DNA of 33,733 bases from Gemmatimonadota bacterium (lineage in GTDB: Bacteria; Gemmatimonadota; Gemmatimonadetes; Longimicrobiales; Longimicrobiaceae), in the NCBI GenBank assembly GCA_028287185.1, contig JAQBQD010000136.1, forward strand, positions 1 to 33,733, written 5' to 3'. This document shows positions 7,336 to 16,092 of the stretch, in pieces (position 1 is the stretch's first letter; every line of letters starts with the position of its first letter). The notes under the pieces were generated by a model. The model made no database searches and was not told where the DNA came from. It was given only the letters and a program-made list of their open reading frames with translations. The translations under genes and the position numbers were made by a program.

Positions 7336-9054
7336 CTACACCTGGAAGCCGCTCACCAGCTCCTTCATGCGCTCGGCGCTCAGCAGCAGCTCCATGCTGC
7401 TGGCGGACATCTCCTGCGTGGCGGCCGACTGCTCCTCGGCGGCGGCGGACACCTCCTGGGCGCTGGCGGCGTGCGACTCGCTGGTGCCGGCCACCTCCAG
7501 CACCGCGCGCTCCACGTCCGTCATCGCCTCGCGGCTAAGGCCCACGGCCGCCGCAACCTGCTCGGCCGCGGCGCGCACGCCTTCGACCGCGGACAGGATC
7601 TGCTCCAGGGCCGAGTCGGCGCCCATCGAGACGTGCTCCACGTCCGCCACCTTCTCGGTGCCCTGCGACATGGTGGCCACCACGCCCTCGATGCGCGAGC
7701 GGATGGCGGTGACGTTCTGGGCCACCTCCTGCGCCGCGCGGGCGCTGCCCTCGGCCAGCTTGCGCACCTCCTCGGCCACCACCGCGAAGCCGCGGCCGTG
7801 CTCGCCGGCGCGGGCGGCCTCGATGGCCGCGTTCAGCGCCAGCAGGTTGGTCTGCCGGGCGATGGCGGTGATGGTGTCCACGAAGCGGTCGATGGCCGCC
7901 GAGCTCTGCTCCAGCTCCGTCACCTGCGCCGCGCTCGTCTCCACCACGCGGCGGATCTCCAGCAGGCGCTGCAGGGCGGACGACACCTCCTCGCGGCTCT
8001 GGCGGGCGGTGTGGTAGATCTGCACCGACAGCTCGGTCACGCTCTGCGACGCGCCGGCGATCTCGCCCGAGCGGCGGCCCATCTCCTCCAGCGCCGTCTG
8101 CGTCACCTGCAGGCCCTGCGACTGCGCCTCGGCGCCGCTGGCGATGCCCACCATCGCCGTGGCCACCTCGCCGCTGGAGGCCGCCACCTCCTCGCTGATG
8201 CTGGACAGGTCCGACGCGAAGGTGGAGATGCGGTCGGCCGTGGACACCGTCTCGGAGACGATGTTGCGGAGCTGCTCGGCCATCCCGTTGAAGGCCGTGC
8301 CCAGCGCCTGGAACTCGGCCGCCATGCTCCCTTCCAGGTGGATGCGCAGGTCGCCCTGCCCCAGCTTCTGCGCCGCGTTCATGAGCTGCTGCAGGGGGCG
8401 GTTGATCTGGCGCAACGCCATGCTGATGAGGAAGATGGCCGCCAGAACCGCGAACACCGAGGCGGCGATCAGGATCCACTCCTGGCGCGTGGCGCGGGCG
8501 TCCAGCTCCTCGGCGGCCGTGGACACCTTCTGCGCCTGGCGCTCGCTGATGCGGCGGATGGCGTCCTGCAGCTCCATCGTCCGCGGGCGCACGGCCACCT
8601 CGCGGGCCAGCGCGGCGTCGCGCTGGCCGATGTCCGTCTGCGCGTGGGCCAGCGCGTACTCCACCTCGATCTGCGAGTGCAGCTTCTCCACCGCCACGAT
8701 CTCCTGCTGCTCCTCGGGCGACAGGTTCTTCAGCTCCTTGTAGTGCCGCCGCTGCTCGTGGGCCTGCCGGCCGTACTCGCCGAACTGCTGCGCCAGCTGC
8801 GGCTCGGGGTGCACCAGGTAGCGCTCGCCCGCCGCGATCTGGTTCAGGATCAGCGACTCCAGCGAGCTTCCCATCTGGGTGCTCTGGCGCAGCGTGCCCA
8901 GGCGCGTCTTCATCTCCGTGCCGAGCTGGTCCAGCGTGCGGTACGAGGTGACGGCGCCCAGCGCGATCAGCGCGGTGAGGATCACGCCCCCCACCAGGAG
9001 GCGGCCGCGGATGGTGGAGAGGTAGCCCGCCACTCCGTTGCCCGTTGTTGTCAT
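7336..9054 (-). CDS. Methyl-accepting chemotaxis protein (4-helix-bundle sensor)
   Basis: A 572-residue transmembrane chemoreceptor. TM1 spans about residues 18-36, a helical periplasmic domain of the four-helix-bundle size runs 37-192, TM2 193-213, HAMP 214-266, then a long coiled coil with the conserved hairpin tip [18 protein letters not shown] (401-418) followed by [18 protein letters not shown]. The tip binds CheW/CheA in the family. There is no C-terminal CheR/CheB pentapeptide. The start is ATG 9054, with AAGGA 8 bases upstream and an ATGA overlap with the stop of the upstream substrate-binding protein gene, so the pair is translationally coupled. The binding protein probably presents ligand to this receptor; no cheA, cheW or permease gene is in the window. 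Confidence 0.95.
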   Translation of the reverse strand: MTTTGNGVAGYLSTIRGRLLVGGVILTALIALGAVTSYRTLDQLGTEMKTRLGTLRQSTQMGSSLESLILNQIAAGERYLVHPEPQLAQQFGEYGRQAHEQRRHYKELKNLSPEEQQEIVAVEKLHSQIEVEYALAHAQTDIGQRDAALAREVAVRPRTMELQDAIRRISERQAQKVSTAAEELDARATRQEWILIAASVFAVLAAIFLISMALRQINRPLQQLMNAAQKLGQGDLRIHLEGSMAAEFQALGTAFNGMAEQLRNIVSETVSTADRISTFASDLSSISEEVAASSGEVATAMVGIASGAEAQSQGLQVTQTALEEMGRRSGEIAGASQSVTELSVQIYHTARQSREEVSSALQRLLEIRRVVETSAAQVTELEQSSAAIDRFVDTITAIARQTNLLALNAAIEAARAGEHGRGFAVVAEEVRKLAEGSARAAQEVAQNVTAIRSRIEGVVATMSQGTEKVADVEHVSMGADSALEQILSAVEGVRAAAEQVAAAVGLSREAMTDVERAVLEVAGTSESHAASAQEVSAAAEEQSAATQEMSASSMELLLSAERMKELVSGFQV

Positions 9055-10250
9055 CGACCGTCCTTCGAAAGTTGGATCGTGCCGTTGCGGAGGATGCCCA
9101 CCACGCACGCCTTGCCCAGCGGGTCGCCGTCGGCGTCGAAGGCGATGCGGCCCCCGGCGCCCTCCAGGGCCGGCGCGCCCCCCGGCTGCCCCACCGTGGC
9201 CAGCCAGTCGCGCACCCCGGCGCGGTCGGTGTGGCCGGCCCGCACCGCCGCGGCCAGCAGGTACACGGCGTCGTACGCCAGCGCCGCGGACGAGTCGGGG
9301 TCCTTGCCGTAGGCCGCCCGGTACGCCTGGTAGAAGGCCCGGGCGCGCGGCGACCGGTCGCGGTGGAAGAGCACGCCGACCAGGGTGCCGTCGTACGCGG
9401 GCCCCTTGGACGCCATGCTCTCGATGCCGTCGCCGCCCATGAAGCGCGCGGCGATCCCCAGCCGGTGCGCCTCGGCGATGATGCGCGACGCGCCCTCGGC
9501 CGTGCTCCCGGCCAGCAGCACCACGTCGGGCCGCCGGGCGCGCAGGCGCTCCACGTAGGGCGTCAGGTCGCGGGTGTCGTCCAGGTACGGCTCCTGGCCC
9601 GTGATGGCGCCCCCTTCGCGCGTGAACGACCGCACGAAGGAGCGCGACAGGCCCTGGCCGTAGTCCTCGTTGCTGTACATCACCTCGGCCCGCGCGCCCA
9701 GCCCGCGCGCCACCCGCGCCAGCTCGGCCGCGTTCACCGAGTCGTTGGAGGCCAGGCGGAAGATCCAGGGCCCCAGCCGGGTGATCTCGGGGCTGGTGGC
9801 GGTGGTGGCGACCGCGGCCACCCGCCCCGCCTCGTAGATGGGCGCCGCTTTCAGCGTGGGGCCCGAGTACACGTGGCCGATCACGGCCAGCACCGCCGGG
9901 TCGCCCGCCAGGTCGCGCGCCACGCCGATGGCCGTGCTGTCGTCCCCCCGGTCGTCGCGGACGCGCAGGTCCACGCGGTGCCCGCCGGCGCCCCCCGCCG
10001 CGTTGATCTCGCGCGCGGCGAGCTGCGCGCCGTTGCGGGACAGCTCGCCGTAGGGGTCCGGCGTTCCGTCAGTGGCCGTGAGCGGAACGGGCAGGCCGAA
10101 CACCACGGGGGCCGCGTCGCCCGCCATGCCGGGCAGGCCGCGACACGAGCCGGCCGGCAGGCACAGGGCGAGCGGAAGCGCGAGGCGGATGCGCGCGAAG
10201 CCACGCCGGACGGCCGGCGAACGCGGACGCGCCGCGGCGGCAGGGTGCAT
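9051..10250 (-). CDS. Type-1 periplasmic substrate-binding lipoprotein (branched-chain amino acid/LivJ-like)
   Basis: A 399-residue Peripla_BP_6 protein. The start has an Arg-rich n-region, a hydrophobic stretch and LPAGSC as a plausible lipobox with C36. The mature part shows the type-1 fold: [62 protein letters not shown], and [14 protein letters not shown] near the end. These proteins bind amino acids, amides or aromatic acids in the periplasm. No permease or ATPase gene accompanies it; instead its stop overlaps the start of a chemoreceptor gene by 4 bases. Two tandem promoters (10268-10323) lie directly upstream, giving a leader of only about 12 bases from the nearer one. It is probably a sensing, not a transport, component (inference). 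Confidence 0.9.
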   Translation of the reverse strand: MHPAAAARPRSPAVRRGFARIRLALPLALCLPAGSCRGLPGMAGDAAPVVFGLPVPLTATDGTPDPYGELSRNGAQLAAREINAAGGAGGHRVDLRVRDDRGDDSTAIGVARDLAGDPAVLAVIGHVYSGPTLKAAPIYEAGRVAAVATTATSPEITRLGPWIFRLASNDSVNAAELARVARGLGARAEVMYSNEDYGQGLSRSFVRSFTREGGAITGQEPYLDDTRDLTPYVERLRARRPDVVLLAGSTAEGASRIIAEAHRLGIAARFMGGDGIESMASKGPAYDGTLVGVLFHRDRSPRARAFYQAYRAAYGKDPDSSAALAYDAVYLLAAAVRAGHTDRAGVRDWLATVGQPGGAPALEGAGGRIAFDADGDPLGKACVVGILRNGTIQLSKDGR

Positions 10251-10267
10251 CTTGAATGACGTTCGAG

Positions 10268-10323
10268 GAGTTACGACGCAGGGGGAGGATTGTCAAGCTA
10301 CGGTCCCCGCAACTCCTTGTCAA
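10268..10323 (-). promoter_or_regulatory. Two overlapping tandem sigma70-type promoters
   Basis: Minus strand. The distal one is TTGACA (10323-10318), 17-bp spacer, TAGCTT (10300-10295). The proximal one is TTGACA (10296-10291), 17-bp spacer, TAACTC (10273-10268). The -35 box of the second overlaps the -10 box of the first, and both -35 boxes are exact consensus. They drive the substrate-binding protein and chemoreceptor operon. Confidence 0.65.
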
Positions 10324-10365
10324 CATACGTTTCTGCGTGTGCCCGGGGCCCGCGCCGGCGCTCGG

Positions 10366-10394
10366 TTGCAGGGCGGCATGGCCGGCGCTACCTT
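10366..10394 (+). promoter_or_regulatory. Putative promoter for the ABC exporter gene
   Basis: TTGCAG (10366-10371), 17-bp spacer, TACCTT (10389-10394), about 85 bases upstream of the GTG start at 10482. It fits the TANNTT pattern of the window. Confidence 0.55.
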
Positions 10395-10481
10395 GGCGCC
10401 CATGTGCAACCCGCCCATGCCCGCATGCCCGCCCGTGCCGCCCGCGTGCGCCGGCCTCGTTCCGCCCGCCGGGAGGCGCGC

Positions 10482-12293
10482 GTGAGCGACGCCTTCGCCC
10501 CCTCGCCGCACGAGGACGAGGATGACGCCCGGCGCTACGACCGCCACCTGATGCGGCGCCTGCTGGGCTACCTGCGGCCGTACCGGCTGTCCGTCGCCGC
10601 CGCCATCCTGCTGCTCTTCGCCGGCTCGTCCATGGAGCTGGTGGGGCCCTGGCTCACCAAGGTGGCGCTGGACCGCGCCATTCCCCGCCACGACCTGGGG
10701 CTGCTCGGCACGCTGGTGGCGTGGTACGCGGCCTCGCTGGTGGGCGCCTTCGCCTTCGAGTACCTGCAGACGCTGCTCACCACCTGGCTGGGGCAGCGGG
10801 TGATGTTCGACCTGCGGGTGCAGCTCTTCGCCCACCTCCAGCGCCTGTCGCTGCGCTTCTTCGACCGCAACCCGGTGGGGCGGCTGATGACGCGGGTGAC
10901 CAACGACGTGGAGGCGCTGAACGAGATGTTCTCGTCCGGCGTGGTGACGGGCTTCGGCGATCTGTTCACGGTGCTGTTCATCATGGCCGCCATGGTGCGT
11001 CTGGACTGGCGCCTGGCGCTCGCCACCTTCGCCGTGCTGCCCCTGGTGGCCGTCGCCACCTTCCTGTTCCGCGCCCTCATCCGCAAGGCGTACGGCGACA
11101 TCCGGGTGCGCCTGGCCCGCATCAACGCCTACCTGCAGGAGCACGTCTCCGGCGTGCGCGTGGTGCAGCTCTTCGGGCGCGAGCGGGCGGTGGGCGCGCG
11201 CTTCGCGGAGGTGAACGCCGACCACCTGGAGGCGCACCTGCGCTCCATCCGCTACTACGCCCTCTTCTTTCCCGTCATGGAGGTGCTCACCGCCACGGCG
11301 CTGGCGCTCATCCTGTGGTACGGCGGGATGCGCACCCTGCACGGGGGGCTCACGGTGGGCGTGGTGGCGGCCTTCCTCCAGTACACGCGCCGCTTCTTCC
11401 AGCCCATCCAGGACCTTTCGGAGAAGTACAACATCGTGCAGGGCGCCATGGCGGCGTCGGAGCGCATCTTCGCGCTGCTGGACACCGAGCCCGAGATCGC
11501 CGACGTGCCGGACCCCGACCACCTGCCGGAGCCCGGCCGCGGCGAGATCGAGTTCCGCGACGTGTGGTTCCGCTACTCGGAAGCCGACGAGTGGGTGCTG
11601 AGGGGCGTCAGCTTCCGCGCCGCGCCGGGCGAGCGGGTGGCGATCGTGGGCGCCACGGGGGCGGGAAAGAGCACCATCATCAACCTGCTGATGCGCTTCT
11701 ACGAGCCGGAGCGGGGCGAGGTGCGGTTCGACGGCGTGCCCGTGCACCGGGTGCCGGTGGCCGAGCTGCGGGGGCGCATCTCGCTCGTCCTCCAGGACGT
11801 CTTCCTGTTCAGCGACGACGTCTCCCGCAACATCCGCCTGGGCCGCGCGGACATCGCCGACGAGCAGGTGCGCGCCGCCGCCCTGCGGGTGGGTGCCGAC
11901 CGCTTCGTGCAGCGCCTGCCGCTGGGGTACGCGCAGCCGCTGGGCGAGCGGGGCACCTCGCTCTCGGTGGGCGAGCGGCAGCTCGTCTCCTTCGCCCGCG
12001 CGCTGGCCTTCGAGCCCCTGGTGCTGGTTCTGGACGAGGCCACCAGCTCGGTGGACTCGGAGTTGGAGGCGCAGATCGACCAGGCGCTGGACGAGCTGAT
12101 GCGGGGCCGCACCTCGCTCGTCATCGCCCACCGCCTTTCCACCGTGCAGGGCGCCGACCAGATCCTCGTCCTGCACCACGGCGAGATCCGCGAGCGCGGC
12201 ACCCACGCGGAGCTCCTGCGCCGCGCGGGCCTGTACGCGCGGCTGTACGAGCTGCAGTTCGTCCGCGCGGCCGGGGAGGCGGCGGCGGACTGA
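10482..12293 (+). CDS. ABC exporter half-transporter, fused permease and ATPase (MsbA-like)
   Basis: A 603-residue protein with an N-terminal six-helix ABC_membrane domain (about residues 25-330) and a C-terminal ATPase. Visible ATPase motifs are Walker A GATGAGKST (390-398), the Q-loop VLQDVFLFSDD, signature LSVGE, Walker B LVLDEATSS with catalytic E519, and the H-loop IAHRLST. All are intact, so it can work as a homodimer exporting lipid, drug or peptide from the cytoplasm; substrate unknown. GTG 10482 is chosen because GGGAGG (10471-10476) sits 5 bases upstream; the frame extends to 10290 but that region holds the promoter. No partner half-transporter is adjacent. Confidence 0.93.
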   Translation: MSDAFAPSPHEDEDDARRYDRHLMRRLLGYLRPYRLSVAAAILLLFAGSSMELVGPWLTKVALDRAIPRHDLGLLGTLVAWYAASLVGAFAFEYLQTLLTTWLGQRVMFDLRVQLFAHLQRLSLRFFDRNPVGRLMTRVTNDVEALNEMFSSGVVTGFGDLFTVLFIMAAMVRLDWRLALATFAVLPLVAVATFLFRALIRKAYGDIRVRLARINAYLQEHVSGVRVVQLFGRERAVGARFAEVNADHLEAHLRSIRYYALFFPVMEVLTATALALILWYGGMRTLHGGLTVGVVAAFLQYTRRFFQPIQDLSEKYNIVQGAMAASERIFALLDTEPEIADVPDPDHLPEPGRGEIEFRDVWFRYSEADEWVLRGVSFRAAPGERVAIVGATGAGKSTIINLLMRFYEPERGEVRFDGVPVHRVPVAELRGRISLVLQDVFLFSDDVSRNIRLGRADIADEQVRAAALRVGADRFVQRLPLGYAQPLGERGTSLSVGERQLVSFARALAFEPLVLVLDEATSSVDSELEAQIDQALDELMRGRTSLVIAHRLSTVQGADQILVLHHGEIRERGTHAELLRRAGLYARLYELQFVRAAGEAAAD

Positions 12294-12738
12294 GGGCTTC
12301 GGCGCCCGCCCGCCGGCACTTCGGAGCATCCGACGGGTCGCGACGGACGGCGCAGGTGCGAGCCGCCCTCGGCATCGCCTCGCGTTGACACCCCGGGGCG
12401 GCAAGGGCAGATCCGCCCACCCGCGTGGGCCCGGTTCGCCCCGCGGCGGGTTTCCTCGCGGGTGGCGGGCGCGGTGCGGCGAGGCGGTGAGCCTCGCGCG
12501 GACGGTCGGATTGGTCGATTGGATTCGGTGGATCGTGGGGGCTGACGCCCGTGGTGCGGAGGAACCATCGTGCCGTTGATGGCGTAAAGTGGCTCGCGGC
12601 AAGAACTTGTGCTTGCATGGCCTGCTTCTTGCCCGCGAATGTGTGGACGGTGGGGCCGCATTCCGCGCGCTCGCCGAAGCGCAGCACGCGCGCGTGCCCG
12701 GGAACGGGCGGGCGCCGCCGCACGGGGACGGGTGCCGT
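12294..12738. other. Intergenic region with repeat copy and upstream hairpin
   Basis: About 445 bases without a supported gene. It holds repeat family 2 copy B (12385-12438), a TCGATTGG-rich patch near 12505-12540, and an inverted repeat GGCAAGAA (12598-12605) / TTCTTGCC (12626-12633) ahead of the response regulator. No confident promoter is seen. Confidence 0.5.
12385..12438. repeat. Dispersed intergenic repeat family 2, copy B
   Basis: Aligns with 336-388 over about 53 bases with small indels; shared blocks include ACCCCGGGGC, ATCCGCCC and GTTCG. It lies in a spacer after the ABC exporter gene. Confidence 0.5.
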
Positions 12739-13122
12739 ATGGGCGAGAAGATCCTGGTGGTCGACGACAACCGCGACAACGTCGACATCCTGCGCGCCTT
12801 CCTGGAGTCGCGCGGGTTCGTCGTCTCGGAGGCGCCGGACGGGCGCACGGCGCTGGCGCGGGTGGAGGAGGTGCGCCCCGACCTGGTGCTGCTGGACGTG
12901 ATGATGCCGGGGATGGACGGCTGGGAGGTGTGCCGCACCATCAAGAACCATCCCGAGCTGGGCGCCACCAAGGTGGTGATGGTCACCGCCAAAGGCGGCT
13001 TCGAGGACAAGTTCGAGGGGCTGCGCTCCGGCGCGGACGACTACGTGGTGAAGCCGGTGGACTTCAAGGACCTGGAGATGAAGGTGCAGCGAAACCTCCG
13101 GCCGTCGGAACGCCCCGCGTGA
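12739..13122 (+). CDS. Stand-alone response regulator receiver protein (CheY/DivK-like)
   Basis: A 127-residue single receiver domain. It starts MGEKILVVDDNRDN with the acidic pair in VVDD, has the phospho-acceptor aspartate in LVLLDVMMPGMDG, the switch threonine in VMVTAKG, and the lysine in VVKPVDF. It has no output domain. Its stop overlaps the GTG of the following EAL protein (GTGA, 13119-13122), so the receiver is probably the phosphorylation-controlled partner of that c-di-GMP enzyme. No histidine kinase is in the window. Start at 12739 is fixed by the conserved N-terminus; there is no strong Shine-Dalgarno. Confidence 0.93.
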   Translation: MGEKILVVDDNRDNVDILRAFLESRGFVVSEAPDGRTALARVEEVRPDLVLLDVMMPGMDGWEVCRTIKNHPELGATKVVMVTAKGGFEDKFEGLRSGADDYVVKPVDFKDLEMKVQRNLRPSERPA

Positions 13123-14792
13123 GAATCCTTGCCAGCGTGACGGACGGCGGGCTGGAGACGGCGCTCGCCGGCGCGGCCGAACGCCTGGAGGCCGAGCTGA
13201 TCGTGCTGCCCGGCGGCGGCGCGGGCGAGCCGCTCCTGGAGGGGCTGCGCAACCACCCCGACCTGTTCGTGGTGCAGAGCCCCGATGGGCGCCTGGAGGC
13301 GCTGCGGGGCGAGAGCAGCGCCCGCGGCATCGGCATGGTGGTGGCCTGCGCCGGCGAGGCCGAGGCCCACGCCGCCGTGCGCGCCGGGGCCGACGAGTGG
13401 CTGCTGGTGGGCGCCGGCGCCGAGGAGGTGGCTGCCCGCCTGTGGAGCGCCGCCCAGCGCACCGGCCGCCGCGAGCTGCCGCAGGTGACGGAGCGCATGG
13501 CCGAGCACCTGAAGTACGAGGAGCTGCTGTACGACCGCTTCACGGGCTTCCCCACGCTTCCCATGATGCTGGAGCCCGGCCGCGACATCCTGGAGCGGAC
13601 GGGGCGGCTCACCATCCTGTACATCCAGTTCGTCCGCTACAGCAAGCTGGAGGAGATCTACGGCTGGCAGAAGCTGGACGAGGTGCTGCAGACCACCGCC
13701 AGCGCCGTGCGCGCCTTCTACGACCGGCAGACGGGCGGGGGCGAGAGCGTGCTCATGGTGTCGCACACCGGCGACGACGACTTCATCTTCTTCACCGACC
13801 TGCGGGTGACGGTGGACCAGGCCGAGCAGCGCATCAACCAGCTCACCACCGAGCTGGAGGAGGAGATCCGCGGCCGGCTGGAGACGGAGCACGGCGAGGA
13901 CGTGGCGGGCCTGTTCGAGATCTACGTGGGCAGCACGACGCTCTTCCGGAACCCCAAGGTGCGCACCGAGCGCATGATCTACCGCGGCATCCGCGAGGCG
14001 GCGCACGCGGCGCGCGGGGTGGAGGGGCGCGAGCGCACCCGCAAGGTGGCCGACCTCAAGGAGACGCTGCGGCGCGGCCTGGTGGACATCGTCTACCACC
14101 CCATCGTGGTGACGGCCACCCGCGAGGTGTACGGCTTCGAGGCGCTGGCCCGCGGCACCCACCGGGGCCTCCGCTCGCCCGAGGTGCTGTTCGGGGTGGC
14201 CGAGGAGGCCAACCTGATCTGGGAGCTCTCGCGCCTGTGCCGGCGGCGGGCCCTGGAGGGCATGGACGCCCACCTCAAGCCCGACCAGCTGCTCTTCCTG
14301 AACATCGACCCCCACGACTTCCGCGACCCCACCTTCCGCTACCTGGACGTGGACGAGCTGAAGGACGTGGAGGCGGGGCGCGTGGTGCTGGAGATCACGG
14401 AGCGCACCGCCATCACCGACTATCCCAAGTTCCAGGGCTACCTGGCCGAGTTCCGCGCCCGGGGCTTCCGCTTCGCCGTGGACGACGCGGGCAGCGGCTA
14501 TGCGGGGCTGGGCAGCATCGCCAACCTGGCGCCCGACTTCATCAAGCTGGACATCTCGCTCATCTCGGGCATCGACACCAACTACATGAAGCAGAACCTG
14601 GTGGAGACCATGGTGTCGTTCGCCAACGACCACGGGATCCAGGTGATCGCCGAGGGGGTGGAGCGCGAGGAGGAGTACGATGCCGTGAAGCGGCTGGGCG
14701 TGCACCTCACGCAGGGCTTCCTCTTCCACAAGCCGGGGCTGCTGGAGAAGCAGGCCGTGGCGGCGGACCTTTCGGCGGGGGCGGCGGGGTAG
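13119..14792 (+). CDS. c-di-GMP phosphodiesterase: degenerate GGDEF plus intact EAL domain
   Basis: A 557-residue protein. Residues about 1-125 resemble a degenerate receiver-like module, 130-315 a GGDEF fold starting DRFTGFPTLP, in which the signature is changed to TGDDDF (217-222), so cyclase activity is unlikely. Residues about 320-550 form an EAL domain with all key residues: E341 of EAL, N395 in LNID, E425 in EITE, D455/D456 in VDDAGSGY, K476, E512 in AEGVE and Q532 in TQGFLF. It should hydrolyse c-di-GMP, perhaps under GTP control by the degenerate GGDEF, as known for other such fusions. GTG start overlaps the receiver gene by 4 bases. Confidence 0.9.
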   Translation: MRILASVTDGGLETALAGAAERLEAELIVLPGGGAGEPLLEGLRNHPDLFVVQSPDGRLEALRGESSARGIGMVVACAGEAEAHAAVRAGADEWLLVGAGAEEVAARLWSAAQRTGRRELPQVTERMAEHLKYEELLYDRFTGFPTLPMMLEPGRDILERTGRLTILYIQFVRYSKLEEIYGWQKLDEVLQTTASAVRAFYDRQTGGGESVLMVSHTGDDDFIFFTDLRVTVDQAEQRINQLTTELEEEIRGRLETEHGEDVAGLFEIYVGSTTLFRNPKVRTERMIYRGIREAAHAARGVEGRERTRKVADLKETLRRGLVDIVYHPIVVTATREVYGFEALARGTHRGLRSPEVLFGVAEEANLIWELSRLCRRRALEGMDAHLKPDQLLFLNIDPHDFRDPTFRYLDVDELKDVEAGRVVLEITERTAITDYPKFQGYLAEFRARGFRFAVDDAGSGYAGLGSIANLAPDFIKLDISLISGIDTNYMKQNLVETMVSFANDHGIQVIAEGVEREEEYDAVKRLGVHLTQGFLFHKPGLLEKQAVAADLSAGAAG

Positions 14793-14832
14793 CACGAGGA
14801 GTGGACGGCGCGCCCGGTGCGGGACGCGGCGC

Positions 14833-14861
14833 TTTCGCCCGGCGGGGCGACGCGCTACTAT
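14833..14861 (+). promoter_or_regulatory. Putative promoter for the leader ORF and phosphoribulokinase-family gene
   Basis: TTTCGC (14833-14838), 17-bp spacer, TACTAT (14856-14861), about 40 bases downstream of the EAL stop and ahead of the leader ORF at 14899. Confidence 0.4.
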
Positions 14862-14898
14862 GGTGGTCCACCCTTTTCGCGGACGCAGGGAGGTCCTC

Positions 14899-14946
14899 AT
14901 GGCCGCAACCTTCGCGGCGTACGTCGCCGCGCCCGTCGATGAGTGA
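14899..14946 (+). CDS. Short leader ORF (15 codons) overlapping the kinase start
   Basis: ATG 14899 has the best Shine-Dalgarno of the region, GGGAGG (14888-14893), 5 bases upstream. The frame encodes the 15-residue peptide MAATFAAYVAAPVDE and stops with TGA 14944-14946, eight bases past the start of the kinase gene ATG at 14939, which itself has no clear ribosome site. This suggests that translation of the peptide feeds ribosomes to the kinase (coupling). Alternatively a frameshift or sequence error here hides a longer kinase N-terminus. The peptide has no recognised attenuator motif. Confidence 0.4.
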   Translation: MAATFAAYVAAPVDE

Positions 14947-15901
14947 CGCGCCGGACAACGGGTCGCCCACGCACTACCCCTTCATCCTGGGCATCATCGG
15001 CGACTCGGGCAGCGGCAAGAGCACGATCGCGGACGGGGTCCGCACCCTGATCGGGGCCGACCGCGTGACCTCGCTGGAGCTGGACGACTACCACCGCTAC
15101 ACGCGCGCCGAGCGGCTGGACCTGGGCCTCACGGCGCTCAGCCCCACCGTGCACAACCTGCCGCTCATGCAGGAGCACCTCCAGCTCCTGCGCCGCGGCC
15201 GCCCCGTGCGCAACCGGCGCTACGACCACACGGACGGCAGCTTCGGCGCCATCCGCACGCTGGAGCCCAACGAGGTGGTGATCGCGCGCGGCCTGCTGGG
15301 ATTTCCCACCGAGGAGCTGCGAGCCGCCTACGACCTTGCCGTCTTCCTGCAGCCCGAGCCCGAGCTGCTCTTCCGCTGGAAGCTGCGCCGCGACGTGAAG
15401 ACGCGGGGATACTCCGAGGCCGAGGTGCTGAAGCGCATCGCCCAGCACCTGCTGGACAGCAAGCAGTACGTGCTGCCCCAGGCCGACCGCGCCGACCTCG
15501 TCGTCCGCTCCGACATCCCCGAGTGGGACGCCCCCGACTCCGCCGTCACCGCCTCGCTGCTCCTGCGCCGCGCCGCCGCCGAGGCCGTGCGCAACGACGG
15601 GGTGCTGCCTCGTTTCGCGGGCCAGGTGCACCTGGAGGAAGGGGAGGCGGCCGACGAGGTGACGCTGCGCATCGAGCCCACGCTGACGGCCGACAGCGTG
15701 GAGGACTGGGCCCGCGAGCTGTTCCCCGACACGTACGCCCCGGGCCTGCTGGGCGCCTACATGGACGAGGACGGCGCCACGCAGCCCTCGGGCCCCATCG
15801 GCTTCGCGCAGGTGCTGATCGCCGACCTCACCCAGAAGCTGCGCCGCACGGCCGACACCACTCGCGGCGCGGTGAGCGAGGGCGCCCGGCTGGCGGTCTG
15901 A
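14939..15901 (+). CDS. Phosphoribulokinase / uridine kinase family protein (PF00485)
   Basis: A 320-residue P-loop kinase. Walker A is GDSGSGKST (21-29), followed by LELDDYHRYTRAERLDLGLTAL-type residues, HNLPLMQEHLQLLRRG, and RYDHTDGSF, the block pattern of the cyanobacterial/plant-type phosphoribulokinases (DDYH, N..LM, Y.H..G). ARGLLGF replaces the usual EGLHP/EGLLG strand end. Family members phosphorylate ribulose 5-phosphate or uridine; length fits phosphoribulokinase (~330). No RuBisCO or other Calvin-cycle gene is in the window, so the in vivo substrate is uncertain. The start at 14939 lies inside the short leader ORF. A perfect terminator follows at 15952-15987. Confidence 0.85.
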   Translation: MSDAPDNGSPTHYPFILGIIGDSGSGKSTIADGVRTLIGADRVTSLELDDYHRYTRAERLDLGLTALSPTVHNLPLMQEHLQLLRRGRPVRNRRYDHTDGSFGAIRTLEPNEVVIARGLLGFPTEELRAAYDLAVFLQPEPELLFRWKLRRDVKTRGYSEAEVLKRIAQHLLDSKQYVLPQADRADLVVRSDIPEWDAPDSAVTASLLLRRAAAEAVRNDGVLPRFAGQVHLEEGEAADEVTLRIEPTLTADSVEDWARELFPDTYAPGLLGAYMDEDGATQPSGPIGFAQVLIADLTQKLRRTADTTRGAVSEGARLAV

Positions 15902-15951
15902 GCCTCGGGAAGATGCGCCTGGGTCCTGGGTAGATGGGTCGATCAGGATAC

Positions 15952-15987
15952 AGCGAGCCCCGGATCTGACGCGATCCGGGGCTCGCT
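15952..15987. terminator. Perfect hairpin terminator
   Basis: AGCGAGCCCCGGATC (15952-15966) pairs perfectly with GATCCGGGGCTCGCT (15973-15987) across a 6-base loop, 50 bases after the kinase stop. Confidence 0.8.
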
Positions 15988-16092
15988 GGTCTTGGGATAC
16001 GCGGATATCCCCGATGCCGACGCTTCCACGGAGATCGAAGGAGATACCACGGCATCGGATGCAGCGGCATCGGCGTGGCTTCTGGAAACGCG

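Noticed and set aside
7225..9312. Plus-strand frame of 695 codons
   Set aside because: Mirror of the chemoreceptor gene in high-GC DNA; His/Leu/Arg-rich, no domain.
10320..13010. Minus-strand frame of 896 codons
   Set aside because: Antisense to the ABC exporter, whose motifs are unmistakable; the frame has shadow composition.
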